Below are positions 54,247-61,768 of a stretch of 64,000 nucleotides of DNA, one piece after another (position 1 is the first letter of the stretch; every line of letters begins with the position of its first letter). The notes below the pieces were generated by a model. It had not been told where the DNA came from. It did not search any database and saw nothing but the letters and a program-made list of their open reading frames with translations. The position numbers and the translations under genes are program-made. Origin of the DNA: Tindallia magadiensis (GTDB lineage Bacteria > Bacillota > Clostridia > Peptostreptococcales > Tindalliaceae); NCBI RefSeq assembly GCF_900113635.1, contig NZ_FOQA01000003.1, positions 234,496 to 298,495 on the forward strand, read 5' to 3'.

Positions 54247-54606
54247 ATGAAAAAAAGACTAGCAATAGGAATGACAATGGTTTTAGTATTAGCTTTTGGA
54301 GTGGTTACCTTTGCAGAAACAGTAGAAGTACCTCAGTGGTACAAGGATATGGTCCAGTGGAGACAGGAAAGGCTTGAAGAAGCAGTGGAAGATGGTTTGA
54401 TCACTGAAGAAGAAGCTGAGTGGCGACAAGAACACTGGGAAGAGATGGATGAGTTTCGTCGTGAGAAAGGTTTTGACTATGGTATGGGGGCTGGATATGG
54501 ACCTTGCCATGGAGAAAGAGGATTTATGGGCGGTCGCAGAGGTGGATTTGGTGGTCGCTCAGAAGGAGCTTCTGGGTCAAGAGGAATGTTTAGAGGAATG
54601 TTTTAG
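54247..54606 (+). CDS. Small secreted acidic/Gly-Arg-rich protein, DUF2680/ZraP-like in context
   Basis: A 119-residue exported protein (signal ends near FGVVTFA-E). The mature part has a charged helical segment (WYKDMVQWRQERLEEAVEDG, then LITEEEAEWRQEHWEEM) like DUF2680 proteins, and a tail rich in Gly, Arg and Phe with one Cys-His (GPCHGERG). Small periplasmic chaperones such as ZraP in Proteobacteria are driven by a sigma-54 system with a similar layout, but sequence identity to ZraP is not apparent. ATAGGAGGA lies upstream. The 120-bp gap before it can form AGGCGGCT/AGCTGCCT (54161-54212). Confidence 0.75.
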   Translation: MKKRLAIGMTMVLVLAFGVVTFAETVEVPQWYKDMVQWRQERLEEAVEDGLITEEEAEWRQEHWEEMDEFRREKGFDYGMGAGYGPCHGERGFMGGRRGGFGGRSEGASGSRGMFRGMF

Positions 54607-54608
54607 TT

Positions 54609-54639
54609 AAAAATGGCAGCCCTGAAGGCTGCCATTTTT
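54609..54639. terminator. Intrinsic terminator of the small envelope operon
   Basis: AAAAATGGCAGCC / GGCTGCCATTTTT with a five-base loop. It may act in both directions, since cymR ends on the other side at 54688. Confidence 0.85.
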
Positions 54640-54687
54640 AATGTGCATCTCTGTGTACAAAAAAAGACAGATGAAAAACTTCCGTTT

Positions 54688-55131
54688 CTAAATATAGAAC
54701 ATAAGATTATCGCCTTGTTCCTGCTGCTTAAAAGATTCGATTAAATCTTCCAAAGTGATAGCGTTGACCGTTTTATAAATGCTGTCATTCATCGGTTCCC
54801 ACACATTTTCATGAAGGCAGCGTTCGTAAGTGCTTAAGCTGGTGGACTGTGAAGATTCTGTTACGCTTAAATCGCCTTCCAACGTACGCAAAATGTCACC
54901 GGCAGTAATTCGATGGGGTTTGTTTCCCAAACGATAGCCGCCTTGAGGGCCTTTAATGCTTTTTACATAGCCTGCTTTCCGCAAACTGGAAAACACCTGC
55001 TCCAGATAACTGTGCGAAATTTCCTGTCGTTCAGCAATGAGGTTAAGGGGCACATGCGTAGTTTCTGTTTCATGTAATGCTAGGTCCAACATAGCAAGAA
55101 TGCCATAGCGGCCCTTTGTCGATATTTTCAT
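54688..55131 (-). CDS. cymR: Rrf2-family repressor of cysteine metabolism, CymR-like
   Basis: A 147-residue Rrf2 protein. It starts MKISTKGRYGILAMLDLAL and has the winged helix LNLIAERQEISHSYLEQVF, GYVKSIKGPQGGYRLG and ITAGDILRTLEG. The Cys triad that holds the [2Fe-2S] cluster of IscR is absent; only one Cys is present. The C-terminal MFYI also ends Bacillus CymR, as I remember it. CymR represses sulfur-uptake genes in complex with CysK when cysteine is ample. The nearby sulfonate-type transporter and cysK support the assignment. It is divergent, in part, from the region containing a candidate operator (56138-56154). Confidence 0.82.
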   Translation of the reverse strand: MKISTKGRYGILAMLDLALHETETTHVPLNLIAERQEISHSYLEQVFSSLRKAGYVKSIKGPQGGYRLGNKPHRITAGDILRTLEGDLSVTESSQSTSLSTYERCLHENVWEPMNDSIYKTVNAITLEDLIESFKQQEQGDNLMFYI

Positions 55132-55263
55132 CTATATTCACTCCGTTTTTGATTAAATGGATTTTTTTCTTATGTTTATGGTAATGAAAAGAAAGCCTGT
55201 TGTCAATTATTGAAATAAACATGACGACAGCAAAATGACGCCAGCAAAACGGCAGCAAATAAA

Positions 55264-55299
55264 AAGTCCGCCTGAACACTATGTGACACAGGCGGACTT
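55264..55299 (-). terminator. Intrinsic terminator of the Cache-domain gene
   Basis: AAGTCCGCCTG / CAGGCGGACTT with a 14-base loop; on the minus strand it runs into TTTTTATTT. It lies 21 bp after the Cache gene stop. Confidence 0.8.
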
Positions 55300-55320
55300 G
55301 AATTCATAGGGATTTTGAAA

Positions 55321-55860
55321 TTAATTGGCAGCTCTGGAGGCGAAGAGAACGCCTGCTAAACTGTCGTTAAGATAAACCGGCGTGGCATAAACTACAATCG
55401 ATTCTCCTGTTTCTTTGCTTACTAATACATCAGAAACATTTGGTTCACCTGCTAAAGCGTTTTGGAAATACTGACGATCAGCAACGTCGAACTCTCTTCC
55501 TTGTTGATCCAATGCTACGGCATTTCCTTGAAGATCAGCAAAACGAAAACCAAGATAGCCGGCTTTTTCAGCTTCTGCTTCAAAAAAGGCCATTTTATCT
55601 TCATAAGTAACATAATCGTCTAAAATAATGGGATGCACAGAGACGGCTTTCAGATAAATAAGTTCGGCCGCATCAAAGGAAGATACTGGGTTACGCTGGG
55701 TTTCATTGGGAACCGTATGCTGCCCATGAGCTTGGCTGGTTAGATTAAGATTAACAGTTTCACCGATGGAAGCACCCAAGCTGGTAGATGTCATCAGGAC
55801 AGCCAGCACTAAGATGGCGGCGGTGGATAAAAATGTGGTTTTTAGGTTGGTTGATTTCAT
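55321..55860 (-). CDS. Secreted stand-alone Cache-domain protein
   Basis: A 179-residue exported protein. A signal peptide with a long hydrophobic core (residues about 12-29) ends near SLG-A. The mature part is one Cache-type ligand-binding domain (LGFRFADLQGNAVALDQQG, FDVADRQYFQNALAGEPNVS, then SIVVYATPVYLNDSLAGVLF), as found outside the membrane in chemotaxis receptors and kinases. The second membrane helix and any output domain are missing; the protein stops straight after the last strand (ASRAAN). It may be soluble or tethered by an uncleaved helix. ATG 55860 follows AAGGAG. Its ligand is unknown; neighbours point to sulfur nutrition. Confidence 0.75.
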   Translation of the reverse strand: MKSTNLKTTFLSTAAILVLAVLMTSTSLGASIGETVNLNLTSQAHGQHTVPNETQRNPVSSFDAAELIYLKAVSVHPIILDDYVTYEDKMAFFEAEAEKAGYLGFRFADLQGNAVALDQQGREFDVADRQYFQNALAGEPNVSDVLVSKETGESIVVYATPVYLNDSLAGVLFASRAAN

Positions 55861-56094
55861 TAAAAACACTCCTTTTCGAATTAAGTTAAGACCAATTAGC
55901 AAGGGATTCGTCGGATTCACCTCATTTCGGATTTATGGTTATTTCCGGGATTTTGTTAAGATACGTTGTTATTGGTTTAACATCACCTATGATTTTACAG
56001 GATTAAAAAAGTTTTTCCATGGGTTTTTGTTGCCGCTCACAGAGGGTTTTGTTGGGTCGTTAAGTAATTTTTATTGGTGAAAATAATTTAAAGG

Positions 56095-56123
56095 TTGATT
56101 TATAGAAAAAGAGATGGCATAAT
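56095..56123 (+). promoter_or_regulatory. Sigma-A promoter of the sulfonate-type ABC/cysK operon
   Basis: TTGATT (56095-56100), 17-bp spacer, CATAAT (56118-56123). Start predicted near 56130. The rest of the 357-bp region from 55861 shows no gene. Confidence 0.65.
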
Positions 56124-56137
56124 GTAAACAGATAAAA

Positions 56138-56154
56138 CCTATTGGAATAATAGG
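56138..56154 (+). promoter_or_regulatory. Candidate CymR operator
   Basis: CCTATTGGAATAATAGG is a dyad (CCTAT/ATAGG) containing ATTGGAAT, the core I recall for CymR sites in Bacillus and Staphylococcus. It lies about eight bases after the predicted transcription start, a typical repressor position. Confidence 0.55.
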
Positions 56155-56217
56155 AATTAAGATTGAGGCTCTTCAGATGTTAAGATTTGGAGGTCTTTCT
56201 GGAAGGGATTGAAACGA

Positions 56218-57042
56218 ATGATCGAAATAAAAAATCTGGAAAAGTCCTTTGATGGCATACCTGTATTGGAAAACATCAATTGCTCCATCGAAGAAGGATC
56301 TTTCACCTCACTGATTGGCCCTTCGGGATGCGGCAAATCCACATTGATTAACATCATAGCAGGGCTGGATAAGGCTAATGGAGGTGGTGTATGGATAGAC
56401 GATGAAAAAGTAAAGGGCACCCACACAGACCGGGTAATGGTCTTTCAGAACGCAGCTTTGTTTCCTTGGTTAACCGTATATGAAAACATTGCCTTTGGTT
56501 TGAAAAACATTGTTGATAAATCGGATGAAATTCGTCACAAAGTGGAAGATGTGTTACGTAAAGTCCACCTCTCTCGCTTTAAAGAATACTACCCCTACCA
56601 ACTCTCCGGCGGTATGAAACAGCGCGTTTCTATTGCTCGCAGTTTGGTAATGAACCCCCGTATTTTGTTGATGGACGAACCCTTTTCAGCTTTGGATGAG
56701 CAAACCCGCATGTTATTGCACAGCGAATTGCAGCAGATCTGGATGGAGACCAGGCAAACTATTATCTTTGTTACCCACAATATTCGGGAAGCTGTGAAAT
56801 TGTCTAATCGAGTGATTGTGATGGGAATTCGACCGGGTACTATTGTAGATGACGTACCTATTCAGGCTGGTTTTCCCAGAAATGTGGAAGATCCACATAT
56901 ATTTGATTATGAAAAAAATGTGTTTAAACGCCTGAAAGTTGAAATTGAAAAAGTAGCAAAGGAGGAGATGGGTAGTGACTATCGCTTTAAAGAGGGGAAT
57001 ATTCCTGGGAACTCTGCTTATACTATGGGAAGTGGTATTTAG
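56218..57042 (+). CDS. Sulfonate/taurine-type ABC transporter ATP-binding protein (SsuB/TauB-like)
   Basis: A 274-residue ABC ATPase. Walker A is GPSGCGKST, the Q-loop is VFQNAALFPWLTVYENIAFG (family-typical), the signature is QLSGGMKQRVSIAR, Walker B is ILLMDEPFSALDEQTR, and the H-loop is IIFVTHNIREA. The ATG at 56218 follows GGAAGGG; a TTG at 56209 is too close to the ribosome site. Its 3' end overlaps the permease start by 68 bases. The predicted operon is ATPase, permease, binding protein, cysK. Confidence 0.88.
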   Translation: MIEIKNLEKSFDGIPVLENINCSIEEGSFTSLIGPSGCGKSTLINIIAGLDKANGGGVWIDDEKVKGTHTDRVMVFQNAALFPWLTVYENIAFGLKNIVDKSDEIRHKVEDVLRKVHLSRFKEYYPYQLSGGMKQRVSIARSLVMNPRILLMDEPFSALDEQTRMLLHSELQQIWMETRQTIIFVTHNIREAVKLSNRVIVMGIRPGTIVDDVPIQAGFPRNVEDPHIFDYEKNVFKRLKVEIEKVAKEEMGSDYRFKEGNIPGNSAYTMGSGI

Positions 57043-57736
57043 AATTGGTATTTGGCCGGAGTTTTTATTCCCGTCTCCTATAAATGTGGGGAGAACCCTG
57101 TTCAACGGTTTCTCAGGCGGAAATTATTTGGCGGCTATTTTCAACAGCTTCCGTAGGCTTCTAATTGGTTATGGTATTTCAATTGTTTTAGGAGTAAGCG
57201 CTGGCATTATGTTGGCCATCAACAAAACAGCCGATGAGGTACTAGGCCTTTTAATCATTTCCATGCAATCTGTACCCAGCGTGGTATGGCTTCCTCTAGC
57301 GTTACTTTGGTTCCGTTTGGGGGAGGCCTCCATTATTTTTGTGATAGTACTGGGTGGCATCTGGAACATGATTCTTAATACCGTTACCGGTATAAAAAAT
57401 GTAGAGCCAACTTTAGTGCGTTGTGGTAAAAACTTAGGTTATAAGGGCATCAGACTCTTCTCTAAGGTGATACTGCCTGCATCGCTTCCTCACTTGATCA
57501 CAGGCATGCGCCTTTCTTGGGCCTTCTGTTGGCGAGCGCTTATGGCAGCGGAAATACTGGGCACCGGTATGGGGCTGGGCCAAATCCTCATGTGGGGCAG
57601 GGAGCTTGGTAACATGGAAACGGTACTTTCTGTCATGATCATCATAGCTTTCACTGGATTGATAACAGATAATTTGATATTTAAACGAATTGAGGACAAT
57701 GTGTATCGAAAATGGGGTTTATCAGCTCACTCATAA
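56975..57736 (+). CDS. Sulfonate/taurine-type ABC transporter permease (SsuC/TauC-like)
   Basis: A 253-residue permease with about six membrane segments. It has FPSPINVGRTLFNG, a typical SVPSVVWLPLALLWFRLGEA, and the EAA loop CGKNLGYKGIRLFSKVILPA. The GTG start at 56975 follows AAGGAGGAG; it lies inside the ATPase gene. No desulfonating oxygenase is nearby, as expected in an anaerobe, so the imported compound may be another reduced or organic sulfur source. Confidence 0.87.
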   Translation: MTIALKRGIFLGTLLILWEVVFRIGIWPEFLFPSPINVGRTLFNGFSGGNYLAAIFNSFRRLLIGYGISIVLGVSAGIMLAINKTADEVLGLLIISMQSVPSVVWLPLALLWFRLGEASIIFVIVLGGIWNMILNTVTGIKNVEPTLVRCGKNLGYKGIRLFSKVILPASLPHLITGMRLSWAFCWRALMAAEILGTGMGLGQILMWGRELGNMETVLSVMIIIAFTGLITDNLIFKRIEDNVYRKWGLSAHS

Positions 57737-57797
57737 GCCGGTAACCTTGGAATCATAAACTAATGAATCACAAACTAAAAATATTGGAGTGTTGAAA

Positions 57798-58766
57798 ATG
57801 AAAAAAAGAGCAGCTGTTATGATATTATTGGTAGTATCCCTTTTACTGGCGGCCTGCAGCGATGCTGCCAGTGAGGCAGAGACATCAGAAATAAATATTG
57901 GTTACTTTCCCAACCTCTCTCACGGACCAGCAATGATTGGGGTGGAAAACGGATATTTCGAAGATAGTTTTAATGAAATAAACGTAAATCTTCAGCATTT
58001 TCCCAACGGGTCCGTTTTTATGGATGCCCTTTCCACTGGTCAGATTGACGTAGGCTATGTTGGTCCTGGCCCAGTGATTAACAGATACCTCCAGGGAGGG
58101 AATGTTGTTATGATAGGCAATGCTAGTCGTGGCGAAAACGTTTTGGTTGTCAGAAATGATTTAGACTACACGAATGCGAAAGACTTAGATGGTAAAATTG
58201 TTGCCACTCCTTCCACTGGTTGCACCCACGACCTGCTTTTACGAAAAATGCTTCAGGAAGAAGGCATGGCAGTGGAAGAAAACGGAGGCACTGTAAAGCG
58301 TTTAGCCCAGGCGCCGGCCAGTATGATGGGCCTGTTTGAACAGAAGCAGATTGATGCGGCCTTGGTATCTGAACCATGGGCATCCCTCATGGAAGCTCAG
58401 GGAATAGCTCGTGTTGTAGTGGATGCAGATGAAGTGCCATGGGACGGAGATCTGGCGGCATCGGTACTGGTTGCTCGCAAGGATTTTCTGGAGGAAAATC
58501 CGGATATTGTTGCCGATTTTCTTGAAGCCAATGAAAAATCCATTAGTTATATTGCTGAAAACCAGGCGAAAGCTGTAGAAAAAATGGTTGACCATATTGA
58601 AGAAATAACTGATCAGAGACTGGAAAAAACGGTTATTAACAGCGCTCTGGATCGAGTTGTCTATGATTCGACAGTTAATCCTTCTATTTTGCAGGAATTT
58701 AGTGATTTGCTGCTGGAGCTGGGCTTTGCGGAAGACGATTCTTCTCTTGAAGGGTTGTTTCAATAA
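57798..58766 (+). CDS. Sulfonate/taurine-type ABC transporter binding lipoprotein (SsuA/TauA-like)
   Basis: A 322-residue lipoprotein (lipobox LLLAAC). The binding domain has INIGYFPNLSHGPAMIGVE, MDALSTGQIDVGYVGPGPVI, ATPSTGCTHDLLLRKML and LVSEPWASLMEA, the NMT1/SsuA-like pattern for sulfonates, nitrate or similar ligands. The ATG at 57798 follows GGAG by nine bases; a GTG nine bases earlier overlaps it. Located between the permease and cysK, which supports a sulfur compound as substrate. Confidence 0.86.
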   Translation: MKKRAAVMILLVVSLLLAACSDAASEAETSEINIGYFPNLSHGPAMIGVENGYFEDSFNEINVNLQHFPNGSVFMDALSTGQIDVGYVGPGPVINRYLQGGNVVMIGNASRGENVLVVRNDLDYTNAKDLDGKIVATPSTGCTHDLLLRKMLQEEGMAVEENGGTVKRLAQAPASMMGLFEQKQIDAALVSEPWASLMEAQGIARVVVDADEVPWDGDLAASVLVARKDFLEENPDIVADFLEANEKSISYIAENQAKAVEKMVDHIEEITDQRLEKTVINSALDRVVYDSTVNPSILQEFSDLLLELGFAEDDSSLEGLFQ

Positions 58767-58783
58767 AGGAGTGAAAGAGAGCA

Positions 58784-59707
58784 ATGATTGCATCTAATAT
58801 TACCGAACTGATTGGAAAAACCCCAGTGGTTCGGTTGAACCGGATGACTGATAAAGAAGGAGCTTCGGTGTATCTAAAACTGGAATCCATGAATCCGGGT
58901 GGATCTGTGAAAGACAGAGCGGCCCTTAACATGATACTGGATGCGGAGGAAAAAGGACTGCTGCGGCCAGGAACGACCATCGTTGAACCCACCTCCGGAA
59001 ATACCGGTATTGGGTTGGCGATGGTGGCAGCGGCCAAAGGATACAAAACGATTATCATTATGCCAGATTCTGCCAGTGAAGAACGGATTAAACTGCTGAA
59101 GGCCTATGGAGCTCAGGTAGTACTCACTCCAGCGGATCAATTGATGCAGGGAAGCATTAATAAGGCCAATGAACTGATGGCTGCTATTCCCAATGCGTTT
59201 ATGCCTGATCAGTTCCAGAATATGGCAAACCCTGAAGTGCATAAAAAAACCACTGCAATGGAAATAATGGGACAAATGGATGGCAGACTGGATATATTTG
59301 TTGCTACTGCCGGCACTGGAGGCACCATCAGTGGCGTTGGAGAAGTGTTGAAAGATTACTTGCCTGACTTGAAAATTTATGTGGTGGAATCTAAATGCTC
59401 ACCTGTGATTGCCGGGGGGGAACCAGCCCCCCACAAAATTGTGGGAACTGGTCCCGGCTTTATTCCAAAAACATTGAACCAGAACATTTACAATGAAATT
59501 ATGCATGTGACTGACAAGGAAGCCATCGAAGCTTCACGAGCACTTGCCCGGAAAGAAGGTATTCTCTGCGGAGTTTCCACAGGTGCTGCCGTGCACATAG
59601 CCTTTCGGATGGCTCAGAGCCTTGATAAGAACAAACGAGTGTTGGCTATGGCACCAGACACGGGAGAAAGGTACATGAGCATGGGATTTTTTGACGAACA
59701 AACATAG
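58784..59707 (+). CDS. cysK: Cysteine synthase A (O-acetylserine sulfhydrylase)
   Basis: A 307-residue PLP enzyme that joins sulfide and O-acetylserine to give cysteine. The PLP lysine is in NPGGSVKDRAAL, the substrate loop is EPTSGNTGIGLAM, the phosphate-binding loop is TAGTGGTISG, and the Ser/Thr that contacts the ring is in GVSTGAAVHIA. Length and order are normal. It begins 17 bp after the binding-protein gene. In CymR systems CysK also acts as corepressor, so the operon may encode half of its own control complex. Confidence 0.93.
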   Translation: MIASNITELIGKTPVVRLNRMTDKEGASVYLKLESMNPGGSVKDRAALNMILDAEEKGLLRPGTTIVEPTSGNTGIGLAMVAAAKGYKTIIIMPDSASEERIKLLKAYGAQVVLTPADQLMQGSINKANELMAAIPNAFMPDQFQNMANPEVHKKTTAMEIMGQMDGRLDIFVATAGTGGTISGVGEVLKDYLPDLKIYVVESKCSPVIAGGEPAPHKIVGTGPGFIPKTLNQNIYNEIMHVTDKEAIEASRALARKEGILCGVSTGAAVHIAFRMAQSLDKNKRVLAMAPDTGERYMSMGFFDEQT

Positions 59708-59768
59708 ATTTAGTAAGATAAGAGGGAGTTAAAGTGCGATTTTGAGGAAGGCTTTGTTGGATCATTGC

Positions 59769-59796
59769 TTGACAAGAAATTAATAAAGTGTAATAA
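59769..59796 (+). promoter_or_regulatory. Sigma-A promoter of the cobalt-uptake operon
   Basis: TTGACA (59769-59774), 16-bp spacer, TAATAA (59791-59796); 17 bp if AATAAT is used. Start predicted near 59803, about 50 bases before the riboswitch. Confidence 0.75.
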
Positions 59797-59851
59797 TCTT
59801 CAGTGAGCCGAGGAATAAGGCAAGTAATTTAAGAAAAAAATTAAATATAAC

Positions 59852-60004
59852 CATTTAGGTGCCCGTAAGGGAGAATAGGGAAACCGGTGAAAGTCCGGTG
59901 CGATCCCGTCACTGTAAGCAGGAGCTGTCCCCGATAGATCACTGGCAAGAAGCTGGGAAGATGGGGGGGAGTGTGGAATGCAAGCCAGGAGACCTGCCTG
60001 AATG
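59852..60004 (+). ncRNA. Cobalamin riboswitch
   Basis: The P1 stem is CATTTAGG (59852-59859) with CCTGAATG (59997-60004). Inside are the conserved elements GGGAAACCGGTGAAAGTCCG, GCGATCCCGTCACTGT and, near the 3' side, GCAAGCCAGGAGACCTGCC (the B12 box). These match the AdoCbl riboswitch class. It precedes cobalt-uptake genes, so high B12 should shut off cobalt import. Confidence 0.95.
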
Positions 60005-60045
60005 TTTGTGCGTTACCCTTCGAGTGAAAGGGCTGGTCGCTATTT

Positions 60046-60134
60046 AAGCACTTGCTTTGTCTTCAGTCATCGTTAAGTGTTTTTTGCGTGAGAAAATCCG
60101 GTCTTCGATTTTGAAGTACCGGAATTATTTTTTG
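60046..60134 (+). terminator. Two hairpins of the riboswitch expression platform
   Basis: Hairpin 1: AAGCACTT / AAGTGTTT (60046-60082) with TTTTTT. Hairpin 2: TCCGGT-CTTC / GAAG-t-ACCGGA (60097-60123) followed by ATTATTTTTTG. The second ends eight bases before the cbiQ ribosome site. Tandem terminators should make the off state tight. Confidence 0.75.
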
Positions 60135-60154
60135 ACAGGTAAAGGAGTTCGGAA

Positions 60155-60907
60155 ATGAGCGATCATCACTCTACGTCTCAGTATGTTGATAAAAAAAAGG
60201 ATGGATGGAAAACATCTCTTTGGAATCCACGGACAAAATTGATTTCAGGCCTTATCTATGTTTTTGGGGTTATTAGTTTGTCGGAAGTGACATTTTTAGG
60301 CGTGGCTTTTATCTTTGCCATCCTTTATGCCGGATGGGGAGGCTTATCTTTGGGACAACTCATGAAGAAGCTGGCCGTATTGATTCCTTTTCTTGGATTG
60401 ATGAGCCTGCCACTGGTTTTTGGAGCAGGAATCCCACCAACTCCAGATCGGATAGAGTTTGCCGCATTGATTGTCTTGAAAGCCCTGACAGCGATGACCT
60501 TCACCTTATTTGTTTTTATCAATCAGCCTGTGGAAGAAATGCTGGAAGCGTTGGAACATTTGAAAATGCCCAGAATCATTACCACGACCATTTATCTTGC
60601 TTACCGATATGGGTTTCTCTTTGTTCAGGACATGCAAACCACATTAAAAGCACTGAAATCTAGGTTATTTCAGGCACAGCTTAGTCGATATTCCTTAAAG
60701 ATTTACGGCGAACTGTTTGGCGGATTGTTTATCAAATCCATCAATCGATCCGAAACGGTTTATCGGGCCATGGCCTCTCGCTGTTTTCAAGGAGAAATGC
60801 CGATTGGAAAACCGAGAAAAATCACAGGGAAGGACTGGATCAGAGCAGGAATTCCCGTTCTATTTATGATAACGCTTATTATGTTGGATCAGGGGGTGCT
60901 AGGATGA
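60155..60907 (+). CDS. cbiQ: ECF transporter membrane component CbiQ (cobalt)
   Basis: A 250-residue T-component with five to six membrane segments. It has WNPRTKLISGLIYVF near the start, MLEALEHLKMPRIITTTIYL and the coupling-helix motif ETVYRAMASRCFQG. It links the metal-binding subunit CbiM to the ATPase. AAAGGAG lies upstream, just after the riboswitch terminators. It overlaps cbiO by four bases (ATGA). The gene order Q-O-lipoprotein-M-L/N differs from the more common M-N-Q-O. Confidence 0.88.
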   Translation: MSDHHSTSQYVDKKKDGWKTSLWNPRTKLISGLIYVFGVISLSEVTFLGVAFIFAILYAGWGGLSLGQLMKKLAVLIPFLGLMSLPLVFGAGIPPTPDRIEFAALIVLKALTAMTFTLFVFINQPVEEMLEALEHLKMPRIITTTIYLAYRYGFLFVQDMQTTLKALKSRLFQAQLSRYSLKIYGELFGGLFIKSINRSETVYRAMASRCFQGEMPIGKPRKITGKDWIRAGIPVLFMITLIMLDQGVLG

Positions 60908-61722
60908 TTGCTATCGAAACCATTGGATTAAGCTATATATATCCGGATGCAACACCAGCCTTTGAAAAGGTTAACCTCCAAATCAAAGCAGGCAAAAAAA
61001 CCGCTATTCTGGGCATTAATGGCAGCGGAAAAACAACCCTTATTTATCACTTAAATGGTATTATTCCTGCCCAGCAGGGAGAAGTAAAAATTCATGGGTT
61101 ACCAGTAGAAAAAGCTCATTTACAGGAAATACGAAAGAAAATAGGGATTCTTTTTGATAATCCGGACGATCAACTTTTTTCAACAACCATCTTTAACGAC
61201 ATTGCTTTTGGTCCAAGAAATCTAAAACTAACACCAGCCGAGGTTCAGCAGCGGGTAGAAAAAGCGTTGGAAAGAGTAGGAATATCCTGTTTAGCGGAAC
61301 GACCGCCCTACAGTTTAAGCTTAGGACAAAAAAAGCGGGCAGCCATTGCAGGACTGTTGGCGATGGAGCCGCCTATTTTTGCCTTCGACGAACCTTTTTC
61401 CGGATTGGATCCAGAAGCAGCCTCTCATTTTCGAGAAATACTGGATCAGCTGGTAGGAGAAGGGGCTACTTTGGTATATAGCACTCATGATGTGGACATG
61501 GCTTACGAATGGGCCGATGAAGTAGTGATCATGAAAAAAGGAAAAGTACTGGCTTGTGGTGAATACGATTTACTTCGTGACGAAAGCATTGTACAAGCGG
61601 CATCATTACCTATTCCTGCCTTGGCAAAGCTTTTTCGAGATACTCATCATAAACCCCGTTCTGTGGAAGAAGCTCATAAGTTGATCAATCATATTTTTGA
61701 TTGCAAGCCATCTAATGGCTGA
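60904..61722 (+). CDS. cbiO: ECF transporter ATP-binding protein CbiO (cobalt)
   Basis: A 272-residue ABC ATPase of the CbiO type. Walker A is GINGSGKTT, the Q-loop is FDNPDDQLFSTTIFNDIAFG (typical of ECF ATPases), the signature is YSLSLGQKKRAAIAG, with Leu where most ABC proteins have Gly, Walker B is IFAFDEPFSGLD, and the H-loop is LVYSTHDVDM. Likely works as a homodimer with CbiQ. Confidence 0.92.
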   Translation: MIAIETIGLSYIYPDATPAFEKVNLQIKAGKKTAILGINGSGKTTLIYHLNGIIPAQQGEVKIHGLPVEKAHLQEIRKKIGILFDNPDDQLFSTTIFNDIAFGPRNLKLTPAEVQQRVEKALERVGISCLAERPPYSLSLGQKKRAAIAGLLAMEPPIFAFDEPFSGLDPEAASHFREILDQLVGEGATLVYSTHDVDMAYEWADEVVIMKKGKVLACGEYDLLRDESIVQAASLPIPALAKLFRDTHHKPRSVEEAHKLINHIFDCKPSNG

Positions 61723-61768
61723 CAATAAATTATAAAAACATTATTAAGAAAAAAGAGGAGGATTTAGC

